From Akkermansia muciniphila (GTDB taxonomy: Bacteria > Verrucomicrobiota > Verrucomicrobiia > Chthoniobacterales > Chthoniobacteraceae): a stretch of DNA of 38,208 nucleotides. Shown one piece after another: positions 26,470 through 36,600 of this stretch (positions within the stretch are counted from its first letter, which is position 1; every line of letters begins with the position of its first letter). Location: positions 1 to 38,208 of the forward strand of contig CAMDSZ010000005.1 of the NCBI GenBank assembly GCA_945906945.1, in the 5' to 3' direction. A model generated the notes under the pieces. It saw only the letters and a program-made list of their open reading frames with translations, was not told the origin of the DNA and did no database searches. The position numbers and the translations under genes are program-made.

Positions 26470-27219
26470 ATGACTTCACGTGCGTCTTCATTTGTAGCGT
26501 TGCTGCTTTTGCTTTCTGTATCCTCCGCAGTTTCCGCTCCCCAGTTCGACCTCGACTTGGAATCCGGAGCGGTTTGGAACTCAAAGTCCGATGTGCGTAT
26601 TCCGAACAATGGAGGCAGTTTCTTTTCACTCTCCAAGGACCTGGGAGCTGACGATCCGCGTGCATTCTTCCGCGGGCGGCTCACCTGGCATCCCTCGCCA
26701 AAACACGACTTCTCGCTGCTCTACGCTCCATTGGAAATGGACTTTCGGGGCCAATTCAATCGAGCGGTGCGTTTTGCAGGCACAGATTTCGCGCCCGGAA
26801 CCGCAACCACTGGGGCGTTTCGGTTTGATTCCTATCGGCTGACCTACCGGTACAATTTCATCCACACCGAGCGTTGTGTTTTCGGACTGGGGCTTACAGC
26901 CAAGATCCGGGACGCTGAAGTTGCCCTTAGTCAAGGGGGCAGATCCGCGAGCGATTCCAATACCGGCTTTGTCCCGTTGCTGAACTATCGTTTACTTTGG
27001 CGTTTCTCGAGACCTTTCAGTCTTCTCTCAGAGGGTGACGCGCTGGGCGCTCCGCAGGGCCATGCCATTGATGCTTCCGCCGCGGTGCAATGGCACGCAA
27101 CAGACAATCTCTCCGTTAGGATCGGCTACCGGATTCTGGATGGTGGAGCCGATAGCGACACAGTCTACACCTTTAGCCGCTTCCATTACTCACTGGTGGG
27201 ATTGAATTTCCGGTTTTAG
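26470..27219 (+). CDS. outer-membrane beta-barrel protein, unknown function
   Basis: Signal peptide MTSRASSFVALLLLLSVSSAVSA, alternating hydrophobic/polar strands, C-terminal Phe (YSLVGLNFRF). Start set to 26470 (ORF opens at 26452). Confidence 0.75.
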   Translation: MTSRASSFVALLLLLSVSSAVSAPQFDLDLESGAVWNSKSDVRIPNNGGSFFSLSKDLGADDPRAFFRGRLTWHPSPKHDFSLLYAPLEMDFRGQFNRAVRFAGTDFAPGTATTGAFRFDSYRLTYRYNFIHTERCVFGLGLTAKIRDAEVALSQGGRSASDSNTGFVPLLNYRLLWRFSRPFSLLSEGDALGAPQGHAIDASAAVQWHATDNLSVRIGYRILDGGADSDTVYTFSRFHYSLVGLNFRF

Positions 27220-27370
27220 CAGGGTCTCGAGCCCCTGTTGGGATGCGAGTAAAAGCAGTGATGGGTGAAATTACAGTGCCATCAAAGCCGTTGTCTACAA
27301 GCTTGATGCATCGGAAATGGATGAGGCGAATCTTGCCCGGGGGCAGCAGCCCGCTACGCCTATCCCCGAG

Positions 27371-28729
27371 CTAGGGATGATGTCCCTTCAGATCCTCAGG
27401 AAGGGTGGGGTTGTCCAGGCTCAGATGTGCATCAAGTGCGCGAAGCATCCGCGAAGCTACGGTAGGTTGCTCTTTTGCGCACTCCTGCTTTTCGTAGGGA
27501 TCCTCTGAGAGATGAAACAGCTCGGTGGATTTTCCGGTGCGGATGAGTTTCCACTCACCCTGGTGCAAGCTCTGGCCATTCTTCATTGCGATGTAAATCG
27601 CACGCTCCGTGTCCGCCGGGGCGGTTCCGCTGAGCGCGGGCCACTGGTTTAATCCGTCCCAATGTAGATCTTCCTTCGGCTCGAACCCGGCAAGCGAGGC
27701 GATTGTAGGAAACCAGTCCACGGCATGTATCGGCGCGGTGTGTTTACGAGGCTTAAGCTTTGCAGGCCAGTTCACAAACGCGCACACGCGGGTTCCGCCC
27801 TCGTAAAGTGTCGCCTTTTGACCGCGTAACGGGTCGTTTTCGCTGTTGAGCGGCGAATGCGCCACGTTGCCGACGTACGCATTTTTGAGCGATTCGATTC
27901 CGCCGTTGTCACTGGTAAAAATGATCAACGTATTCTGACGCTGGCCCGTCTGCTCCAAAGTGTCCACCAGCTGGCCAATCTTCGCATCCAGTTGGCTCAC
28001 CATTGCAGCAAGCCTTAGACGGGAATCCTGCCGCTCCGGATCCTTATCAAAAACCACGCCTTCGTAGAGTTTCTTGTATTCCGCTGGAGCATCAACCGGG
28101 GTGTGGACCGCATGAAAGGGAACGTAAACAAACCAAGGTTCGCGCTTTTCGCCGATAAAGCGCATCGCTTCCGCCGCAACCAACTCGGTCGCGTTGCCCT
28201 CCTCATCGATGCGCTGCGCATCTCGGTGCCAAGTGTCCTCCAGGGGGCCTTGCCGGTATTTGTGCGTCCAAGGGTCTGCAGCACCGGTAAGGCTTCCGTA
28301 GCTTTTCATGAAACCGTACTGGTTTGGGCCCCACTCGGACAGCCCTCCTAGATGCCATTTGCCCGCCATGGCGGTGAAGTAGCCTTTTGATTGCAGCGCG
28401 GATGCAACCGTACAGGTGCCCAGCGGCATCGCGCGCAGGTTTGATGGTGCCAGTGGATGCGGCCCAAAACGGCCTGGATAACGCCCGCTCATCAGAGCCG
28501 TTCGCGTCGGTGTGCAGACCGGCTGCACATAATGGCGATCCAGCTCGACTCCCTCGCCGACAAGCGCATCCATCCGCGGTGTCTTGGCAAGCCCCCGATG
28601 CCAGCCCACATCGGACCAACCGAGGTCGTCAGCGACAATCATCAGGACGTTCGGCCGCTCTTCGGCATTGGATCCGACTGCAGCAACAAAGAGAAAAAGC
28701 GCGGCTGATCTGGAAAATCTGAGAAACAT
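27371..28729 (-). CDS. sulfatase (arylsulfatase A-like)
   Basis: RPNVLMIVADDLGWSDVGWHRG, VQPVCTPTRTALMSGRYPGR (CxPxR formylglycine motif), GKWHLGG, LIIFTSDNGG. Start placed at internal ATG giving signal peptide MFLRFSRSAALFLFVAAVGSNA. Confidence 0.93.
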   Translation of the reverse strand: MFLRFSRSAALFLFVAAVGSNAEERPNVLMIVADDLGWSDVGWHRGLAKTPRMDALVGEGVELDRHYVQPVCTPTRTALMSGRYPGRFGPHPLAPSNLRAMPLGTCTVASALQSKGYFTAMAGKWHLGGLSEWGPNQYGFMKSYGSLTGAADPWTHKYRQGPLEDTWHRDAQRIDEEGNATELVAAEAMRFIGEKREPWFVYVPFHAVHTPVDAPAEYKKLYEGVVFDKDPERQDSRLRLAAMVSQLDAKIGQLVDTLEQTGQRQNTLIIFTSDNGGIESLKNAYVGNVAHSPLNSENDPLRGQKATLYEGGTRVCAFVNWPAKLKPRKHTAPIHAVDWFPTIASLAGFEPKEDLHWDGLNQWPALSGTAPADTERAIYIAMKNGQSLHQGEWKLIRTGKSTELFHLSEDPYEKQECAKEQPTVASRMLRALDAHLSLDNPTLPEDLKGHHP

Positions 28730-28847
28730 TGTAAGGACAGTTTTCTGAAGCTCGCCTTTTAAACCCCGAAAGATTCCACAGGTTACGGACGAGACTCTGC
28801 TACAAGCGACGAAGAACATCAGCGGCGGGTGGGATTGCTTTGTTCAA

Positions 28848-31439
28848 TCATGGCCAGAGAAGTCCCGAGTACTTTGCCCGGATGGCCGCGCGTTTTTTGG
28901 GGTAATGTGTTTCACGCCATGCAGGAAAGTCCGTGGTGTCGTCCAACCGCTTGCCATCGGGCAGCATCAAGTAGAGCCGCACGGGAACCTTGCCCTCGCC
29001 CAGCGTGGGTTGTTGTTTGAGCGCCCAGCACTCGGAGAGCTTTACCTGCGCCTCCGGCCAGGCGGGCTCAGCGTTGGGGGCTCTTTCGGGATAGCTCAGT
29101 TTGAGGGTGCGCCCTCCCAGCCACTGGATGGACAGAGGCAAAAGCTCATCGAGCCACTCCAATTGTTCGGGAGCGAGGTGGCGCTTGAAATGCTTTCGCA
29201 GATCTACCTCACGCGCCTCCTTGAGCAAGGTAAGACCTTTGAACGCTCGCGTCAGCGCGGCCTCTAGAGCTGCCGCGTCAAATGCAGGAAAATCAAGCTC
29301 AGGCAGCGCAGCGCACAACAAGTTCACGCGCGAGACAAACTGTTTCTGCTCGTGGCCAAGGTTTGGCAGATCAAAGCATCCTTTGGAAAATGCTTCTGCA
29401 AGCGTGCGCCCTGAGGCGTCCCCATCAATCACTCTCTGTTGTTTTTCTGAGATGAGCAGTCCAAGACAGCGCTCCTGAAGCACTGCGGCCACCCGTTTAT
29501 GCGTGCGGTTGAATACATGTTCAACGGTGGTATTCAAATGCTGAGGAAAAATTTCTGAGATCCATTCCTGCCGCACCGCCGTGGCGAGACTTAGTAAGAG
29601 CGTCCGGCCGCCGCGCGCATCCACTTCGCGGATTGAGCTAATCACAAGTAGTGGAGCCTCCACCACGCTTTCGCGAACAAGCGCGCCAGTGCGTCCCTCG
29701 CTCAAAACACATGACAGCGAGCCTTCGGCTGTCCGGACCGCGAGTTGGTCAATGAATCCCGCGAGCACACATTTCGCGAGGGACTCGCTGCCAGTTTGAC
29801 CGCAAGTTTTTTTGTGCGCCGCGACTTCTTTTCCGTCAAACAGCTGCTCTTTTGCAGCGATCTGAAGCAGTTGGCGAAAGGTCTCATCAACCTGCCGTGC
29901 GGTTTGAGCGTGGATTCCCGCCTGCTGGCAGGTGTGCAGGTCGAAGTGGCAGTCCCTGGCAAATTCTTGTGCCCGCAGCAGCGTGTGGAAGTCGCTCTCG
30001 GTGTCCTCTTCGAAGCGCTCGCGAGCAGGTGGCCCTTGGTTTTGCTCGCCGCTTTGCCTCAGCAGTAGATCGCGTCCGCTCACCAGTGCGGCGCAATGCG
30101 CAGCGGTTGGAACGCAGCCCAGCCTGGCTGCCTCCACCAACATGCGAGCGTAGCGCGGGTGCATCGGCAGTCGCAGCATCGTGCGTCCAACCGGGGTGAG
30201 CATGCCGTCGCTCAGTGCCCCGAGCAGAGCTAACAACGCTTCAGCCCGCTCCACAGACTCAGGCTCCGGCCTGTCCAGCCAGTCGAATCCCGCTGCCTGC
30301 CGCACCCCGAGCGAATGAAGCAGCAATATGGTCTCAGCGAGGTCCGCGCGCTGAATTTCCGGCGTGTTTTTATCCTCTCGCAAGAGATGGTTGCCCTCGG
30401 TCCAAAGGCGCCAGCAGGTGCCTGGCGCTGTCCGCCCTGCACGGCCCGCGCGTTGATCGGCGCTTGCGCGGCTGATTTCTTCGCAGGCCAAAGTCTGCAC
30501 GCCTCGCTCGGCATCGTAACGCGCGATTCGTGCCAGTCCCGCGTCGACTACATGGCAGACGCCGTCAATGGTCACACTGGTCTCGGCGACGTTGGTTGAA
30601 ACAATAATTTTACGACGGTGCGTTTTGGCGAATGGTTGGTCCTGTTCTTCAGGAGAAAGGTTCCCATGCAACGCAAGGAGTAGGCAGTCGTCCCCAAAAC
30701 GCATCGCGCGAAGGGCATTTAAAGTGGATTGGATTTCAGCCACGCCCGGCATGAAAACCAACACATCCCCGCGATCGCCCCCATGCACGATACGCTCAAC
30801 CGCTTCTGCTGCGCGTTCAGCCGCGGGCCGCTGATCCGTATGCTCAGCCCAGCGAATGGACACTGGGAACGCGCGCCCGTCGGAAACCAAAATTGGAGCC
30901 GGCGCTTCACTGTTGGATGTGAGAAAGCGTGCGACTGGTTGGGCATCCAATGTCGCGGACATCACGATGATTTTCAAATCGGGTCGACTACTCCGCTGCA
31001 GTCTCTTTACGAGAGCGAGTGCCACGTCACTAAGCAGATTTCTTTCGTGAAATTCATCAAACACTACGACACCCACCCCGTGCAACTCGCCGTTGTTTTG
31101 GAGCCACCTTAAAAAGATTCCCTCGGTCACAAAGCAGAGGCGTGATGCCTCTGAAAGCTGCTCTTCGAATCGCACCTGATAGCCAACCTCACCACCAATC
31201 CGGCATCCCCGCTCCGATGCAACGCGGCTCGCAACGGTTCGTGCCGCGACTCTTCGAGGCTGCATGATGACAATCCGCTTGTTGCCCGCGATCCCCGCAT
31301 CCAAAAGCATCTGGGGCACCTGGGTGGTCTTGCCAGAACCCGTGGCGGCAATAAGTACAAGCTGGTTGCCCAACGTCAGGGTTTTGACGATCTGCGGCTG
31401 CAACTGCCAGACGGGAAGACTATGATTGGGCATGGACAA
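28848..31439 (-). CDS. hrpB: ATP-dependent helicase HrpB
   Basis: ATGSGKTTQVPQMLLDAG, VVFDEFHERNLLSDVALAL, MSATLD, QRAGRAGRTAPGTCWRLW, ANAEP...FPAWRETHYPKKRAAIRAKYSGLLWP C-terminus. Confidence 0.93.
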   Translation of the reverse strand: MSMPNHSLPVWQLQPQIVKTLTLGNQLVLIAATGSGKTTQVPQMLLDAGIAGNKRIVIMQPRRVAARTVASRVASERGCRIGGEVGYQVRFEEQLSEASRLCFVTEGIFLRWLQNNGELHGVGVVVFDEFHERNLLSDVALALVKRLQRSSRPDLKIIVMSATLDAQPVARFLTSNSEAPAPILVSDGRAFPVSIRWAEHTDQRPAAERAAEAVERIVHGGDRGDVLVFMPGVAEIQSTLNALRAMRFGDDCLLLALHGNLSPEEQDQPFAKTHRRKIIVSTNVAETSVTIDGVCHVVDAGLARIARYDAERGVQTLACEEISRASADQRAGRAGRTAPGTCWRLWTEGNHLLREDKNTPEIQRADLAETILLLHSLGVRQAAGFDWLDRPEPESVERAEALLALLGALSDGMLTPVGRTMLRLPMHPRYARMLVEAARLGCVPTAAHCAALVSGRDLLLRQSGEQNQGPPARERFEEDTESDFHTLLRAQEFARDCHFDLHTCQQAGIHAQTARQVDETFRQLLQIAAKEQLFDGKEVAAHKKTCGQTGSESLAKCVLAGFIDQLAVRTAEGSLSCVLSEGRTGALVRESVVEAPLLVISSIREVDARGGRTLLLSLATAVRQEWISEIFPQHLNTTVEHVFNRTHKRVAAVLQERCLGLLISEKQQRVIDGDASGRTLAEAFSKGCFDLPNLGHEQKQFVSRVNLLCAALPELDFPAFDAAALEAALTRAFKGLTLLKEAREVDLRKHFKRHLAPEQLEWLDELLPLSIQWLGGRTLKLSYPERAPNAEPAWPEAQVKLSECWALKQQPTLGEGKVPVRLYLMLPDGKRLDDTTDFPAWRETHYPKKRAAIRAKYSGLLWP

Positions 31440-31627
31440 AAGGGCGGAGGAAGCGCGGGTGAGGGGGAGGCGCGAAAAAGACTCAAATTTGGCTGCGGCA
31501 TCCCGCTAGCGTGACTTTCTGCCGCACGGACTTTTTTTGCGAGTTCCAAGAACCAGGTGGAGAGAATATCGCCACTCACACTTCATTGCGACTTGCCCTG
31601 TAAAAAGAGTTCGCGCTGCAAAGGGAC

Positions 31628-32272
31628 TCAGCGCTTCAACAGGGTACGGGACGCAAGCCAAAGCGCCACCGGCATGAGCACGCTCAGGGCAAGCGCGTAG
31701 GACGGCTCGTCCTGGCCCAGAGCTCCGATTGCTGCGAAGAGAAAACCTGTCGGCACGCTGCCGCAAAGCAGTGAAAAAAAGAAGGGCTGGAAAGGCATCC
31801 GATTCAGCCCTGCAAGACACGCGATCGCCTCGGGTAGGATCGGCAAGCAGCGGGATCCAGCGACAAGAAAAGGGCCGCCTTTAGCAAAGAGGCTTTCGCC
31901 CACGCGCAGACCATCCTCTCCGGCCAGATGGAGAGCGATCGGGCGGCCCAGCCAGCGGCTGAGGACGTACGCAACGATTCCCGCGAGCGCAGTCCCCGAG
32001 GCTGCGTAGAGGCCTCCGAGGAACGTGCCAAATGTCAGCCCGAGTGCGGACATAACGAGTGTACTTGGGATGGGCAATGCGAGGTCCGCCACCAAGAGGC
32101 CGATACCGGCGAGTCCCGCGCCCGCTCCAAAGCGCGCCATCCAATCTCGCGCCCCGTTGACGGTAAAAGTTGCCTCAAGCGCGGAGCCCCATATGAGGTA
32201 CGGGATGATTGTGCCCGCTAGAAGCAGCAGGCCGCTCAACACTAGGACTCGGTAACCGAGGGCGGCTTTCAT
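31628..32272 (-). CDS. VTT-domain (DedA/TVP38-like) membrane protein
   Basis: Hydrophobic protein with LPIPSTLVMSALGLTFGTFLGGLYAASGTALAGIVAYVLSRWLGR and GSRCLPILPEAIACLAGLNRMPFQPFFFSLLCGSVPTGFLFAAIG. Start at the MKAALGYR ATG; the upstream ORF extension looks non-coding. Confidence 0.85.
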   Translation of the reverse strand: MKAALGYRVLVLSGLLLLAGTIIPYLIWGSALEATFTVNGARDWMARFGAGAGLAGIGLLVADLALPIPSTLVMSALGLTFGTFLGGLYAASGTALAGIVAYVLSRWLGRPIALHLAGEDGLRVGESLFAKGGPFLVAGSRCLPILPEAIACLAGLNRMPFQPFFFSLLCGSVPTGFLFAAIGALGQDEPSYALALSVLMPVALWLASRTLLKR

Positions 32273-32514
32273 GTGGTTGGTATTTCCTGCATCGGTACGC
32301 AGTTTCCTGTCTGGAGCGATAATGCTGAGAGTGGATGAAATACGTTGTGCTGCGCAAAGAATGGATGATCGGGAGCTCTCACTCCGTGCAAACTCCAAAG
32401 AAGTCTGCATCAGCTGGACAATTGCGGTGAGTGCGGAGGTGGAGTGGAGCCAGATGCATATAAGGATGGGCGGTGCCCGGGATTTTCTAGTTTGGTGGAC
32501 TTCACGCTGGAGCC

Positions 32515-33558
32515 TCAGCTCCTCGATGCGCGAATGCTCGGTCCCTCGACCCATTGAGGTGGAATCATGATATGACGCGGTACCTCGGGCACTCCCTGCT
32601 CTCGTAGCGAGAGCTGGGAGACCACGAGGTCCACCGCTGCAGCCGCAAGTTGATCGCGACGTTGGTAGATGCCGGCAAACGTTTCCATCCTTGGCGTCCA
32701 ATCGTGAACGACAAATCCGATGTCCTCCGGAATACGGTAGCCCAGTGCGCGGAGCCAATCTGGAACGTGGGTGTCGAATGTGATGAGTGCATCGGGCCGG
32801 TATTTGTTCAACCACTGGGTGAATGCTTCGCGTCCCTTGCTGATTTCATTGCTCGGGAAGAGGAGTAGCGGCACGCGATTCCTCGCGGGCAGGCCGTGCT
32901 GCCAGTGGAAGAGACCGCCGCTGTAGCCGAACTGTGAACGCGTTACAATCCACTGGGTCACCGCCACACCAATTCGGCGATAGCCCCGTGCGCTGAGTTG
33001 TTCGGCCGCGATTTGGATGCCCACTGTCATGTTGCCAGCGCACATGTGCAAAGCAGGCTGCTGCATGGCATTTCCAAATGTAACGACGGCAAACGGCGAG
33101 TAGTCAATTTGGGCGCAGGGAAGCTGCATGCTTTGAGGGGAGACGATCACTGCTTCTGTGCCGCGCGCATGTAGCATCTCTTGGAGGCGCTTTGGCGTGA
33201 GCCTGTCTTTACCGAGAAAAAATTCCTCAACTTCGTATCCGTAACCTTGCGCCCGGCGGCGGATGTCTTCCACGGGCACGTATTGATATGAGGGACCGAG
33301 CAAACCGTCCTGTGGAACGTGTTCACGGATCACTGCAATGGTGGCTCTTACAACGCTCGTCTTTTGGCTGCGCACGGCCTCCATCAGACGTGCGAGATGC
33401 GGGTCGGGCTTGTATCCCAGCTTTTGCGCGGCACCGACTACGATGTCCCTCGTGGACGGAGCGACTTTTGGGGCGCCGCGCAGCGCCCGGGAGACGGTCA
33501 TGGTCGAGAGTCCGACCATCCTGGCTACGTCGTGGAGGGTGGGGCGCTGGTCTGGCAT
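32515..33558 (-). CDS. LacI family transcriptional regulator
   Basis: TLHDVARMVGLSTMTVSRALRGAPKVAPSTRDIVVGAAQKLGYKPDP helix-turn-helix; periplasmic-binding-like sensor domain. Confidence 0.93.
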   Translation of the reverse strand: MPDQRPTLHDVARMVGLSTMTVSRALRGAPKVAPSTRDIVVGAAQKLGYKPDPHLARLMEAVRSQKTSVVRATIAVIREHVPQDGLLGPSYQYVPVEDIRRRAQGYGYEVEEFFLGKDRLTPKRLQEMLHARGTEAVIVSPQSMQLPCAQIDYSPFAVVTFGNAMQQPALHMCAGNMTVGIQIAAEQLSARGYRRIGVAVTQWIVTRSQFGYSGGLFHWQHGLPARNRVPLLLFPSNEISKGREAFTQWLNKYRPDALITFDTHVPDWLRALGYRIPEDIGFVVHDWTPRMETFAGIYQRRDQLAAAAVDLVVSQLSLREQGVPEVPRHIMIPPQWVEGPSIRASRS

Positions 33559-33571
33559 GGCGTTAACATAA

Positions 33572-33581
33572 CACCTAGGTG
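33572..33581. promoter_or_regulatory. candidate LacI-family operator
   Basis: Perfect 10-bp palindrome CACCTAGGTG inside the imperfect dyad AACATAACACCTAGGTGAATGTT, in the 68-bp divergent spacer. Confidence 0.5.
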
Positions 33582-33626
33582 AATGTTGTCATCCGTTCAG
33601 AGCGCCTGTCATTTTTATAATCGTTT

Positions 33627-36600
33627 ATGAAACGAGTCTCCCCTTGCTGGGCGCTTGCCCTTGCGTGCTTTCTTTATTTTCTCCCCCTTGCCCTTCCGGC
33701 CAACTCAGGGAGCACGCAAATCAAGGAAATAATTGCGAACCGGTCATGGCAGGGGATCCCCGGATTGGAGCGCACCGCGAGGGGCAGGGTGTTCGCTTCT
33801 TGGTTCACCGGCGGGCCGAAGGAGCCTGCGCCCGAAAACACCGTGCTTTTGTCCTGGAGTGATGACGGGGCGAAGACCTTCACCGTCCCGCAGGCGATGG
33901 GCGAACCGAAGGACGGGACTCGATGCTACGACCCGACGGTGTGGATCGATCCGAAGGGAAGACTTTGGTACATTTTTAATCGCGGAAACAAGGACACAGC
34001 CCAGCACGACATCTGGGCGCGTATTTGCGACCAACCTGATGCGCAGACGCCTGTGTTTGGTCAGGAGTTCAGGGTGGGCTATGACGTGCCCTTCGCATTT
34101 CGCATGAACAAGGTAACGGTGCTATCTTCAGGGGAGTGGTTGATGCCGGTGACTCTCGCGCAGAAGCGGATACCAGCTTGGAGCACCGGTTACAACGACC
34201 AGCAGGAACCCACGCTGCATGGCGTGGGTATTTCAGGCGACGAAGGCAGGACCTGGACTCTTCATGGCGCCGTGAAATCAAGGCCATGGGCCCTCGAAAA
34301 CATGATCGTCGAACTCAAGGATGGTCGCCTGTGGATGCTCATACGCACCAGCAGCGGTGTCCTCTGGGAGAGTCATTCCTCCGACAAAGGGCGCACCTGG
34401 AGCGAGGGAAGGGCTAGCACCATCCCAAGTCCTGGTTCGCGCTTCTTCATCCGGAGGCTGGCGTCTGGAAACCTGCTGCTCGTGAATCATTTTAACTTCA
34501 AAGGCCGCAACAATCTCACCGCGCGGGTTTCCACCGATGACGGCATCACGTGGTGCGACGGTCTGCTGCTCGATGAGCGGGCGGGCGTTTCGTATCCCGA
34601 CGGAGTGCAGGATAAGGACGGCCTGATCTGGATCACATATGACCGTGACCGGCAGGGTGACGGCGATATTTTGCTGGCGAAGTTTAAGGAGCAGGATGCG
34701 CTCGGCGGAAAAAATGTGTCGGGTGCAGTGAGCTTGAAGCAGGTGATCAATCGGATCGACCATCCAAAGCTGGTGTCATCCGGATGGGATGCGGCGCTTG
34801 CGGGCGATATGGTGATGCAGCGGCTGAGCAGGGTCACCGCGCCACATGTTAAAGGAGCGCATGACGCAGAGTTTGTGTGCATCGGGGGGCGGGCCTACAT
34901 CGTCGAGCACGACAACGATATTCAGCCGGGGCACGGTGCGGGGAAGGCCGAGTACTGCGTGCTTTCCATCGTGGATTTAAAGACGCAGGCGGTGGAGAAA
35001 GTGATTCCTTTAGCGAAATCAGAGGAGGTTTTTGAGAATGAGACTCTGCCTGTCGGTGCGTGCTTTGTGCCGCGCATTCTGCAAAAAGACGCGTCTACCT
35101 TGAGGTGCTACTTCGCGAGTGAGGATGGCAACAAGCGCGAGGCGCAGATGTGGTATCGCGATTTTGATCTGAAGACCGAGAGCTTCGAGAAACGCATTCA
35201 CAAAGCGATGCTCAAGACTGCAGCGGGTGTCTTTGACATGCAGCCGCGTTACTTTCATGCCGATGCGGCAGCACTCGGATTTAAGAGGCCCGCGCAGAAG
35301 CATGGCCTCTACATTTTTGACTCGTTCAAGCAGTTTGACGGGAAGCGCTACATCGCCATTAACAACTTTCCAGGCAAACAAAATGCCCTTGCGATTCTGC
35401 ACGGTGATTTCGAAACGTTCGAAATCGTGGGCCACTATAACGAGCCTGAGGAAGCGCAGTTGAGCGAGTCTGCGGTGAACCGGCTTCCAGACGGAAGCTG
35501 GATGGCAATCTGCCGCAATGACCTTGGGAATTACCACTTCACGACAAGCAAGGACGGGAAGCAATGGACCGTAGGCCGTGAGATGCCGTTTGTGAGCGGC
35601 GGGCTCAATTCAAAGCCGATTTTCGAGAAGTTTGGCGGCGCGTACTATCTCGGCTGGCAGGAGAATACCAAAATCGGCGGCTCGAATCGGAGCGTTTTCA
35701 ACATCGATATTTCACGAGACGGTAAAAACTGGGAGCGCAAATACCGGTTTGAAACGCCGCAATCCTTTCAATATCCGAGCTTCCATGAGCACGAGGGTGT
35801 GGTCTGGCTTGTGGTCACCCAAAGTGATCATGGAGGCACGACGGACCGGATTATGTTCGGCAAACTCGAAGAGTCAGGCCGGTTCGAGACTCAATCGGGG
35901 AAACAACGCATCACTTGGCCCGCTCCGGCCGAAGAGCCCGCGGTGATGCGCAAGGGAGTCAGGCTTTTCGCAGACCGCGACTACACCCTCACCGAGGCGC
36001 CCGAGTTTTTGCTGGGACGCTCTTTTCTGCGCACAAGCATCGGCGGATATGAGCTCGACTGCACAAAACCCGGTGAGCTTTCTGTGATGACCCTCAGCAA
36101 GCCGCATGAGGCTAACCAGAGCGCGGCTCTCGAGAAAGCCGGGTTCGTGAAAACCGGCCCGCCCGAGTTCCAGCTTTTCCCTGGTGAAATCAATCGGGTC
36201 TCGACTTGGCGCAGGCATTTGAACCCGGGAGATCGCGTTGCCTTCAAGAAACTCGCCTTCGCCGTTTTTGGGGAGGGATTAGAGGTGAAATTAAGATCTG
36301 GAAGCGAACAGAAGCCGGAAACCCCGGAGCAACGGGCCGCTCGAATCGCGGAGATGGAAAAGATCGCGGAGCACGCGCTTGTGCCCCCTGTTTTAAACAC
36401 GTCGCCTCTTCCAAGGTATGACTACGAGAACTTGGATTATGGAATGACGATCGGGATCGAGCGTACACCGGGCGGACGGTTGTGGGCTTGCTGGGTGGCC
36501 GGTGGGGACAGTCCGCAAGCTTACTTCGTCCTGGCAACCTCGGATGACGACGGCCAGACATGGTCAAAGCCGCGTCTGGTGGTTGATTCGCATTCGAAGG

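Noticed and set aside
27220-27237. CAGGG/CCCTG hairpin immediately after the OMP stop codon
   Set aside because: Five-bp stem with an 8-nt loop and no T tract; could be chance.
27317-27508. 63-aa plus-strand ORF between the OMP and sulfatase genes
   Set aside because: Overlaps the sulfatase 3' end antisense; no supporting features.
32273-32815. N-terminal 180 aa of the 31628..32815 minus-strand ORF
   Set aside because: Low-complexity, non-homologous-looking extension overlapping the LacI gene; the VTT protein begins naturally at the ATG at 32272.
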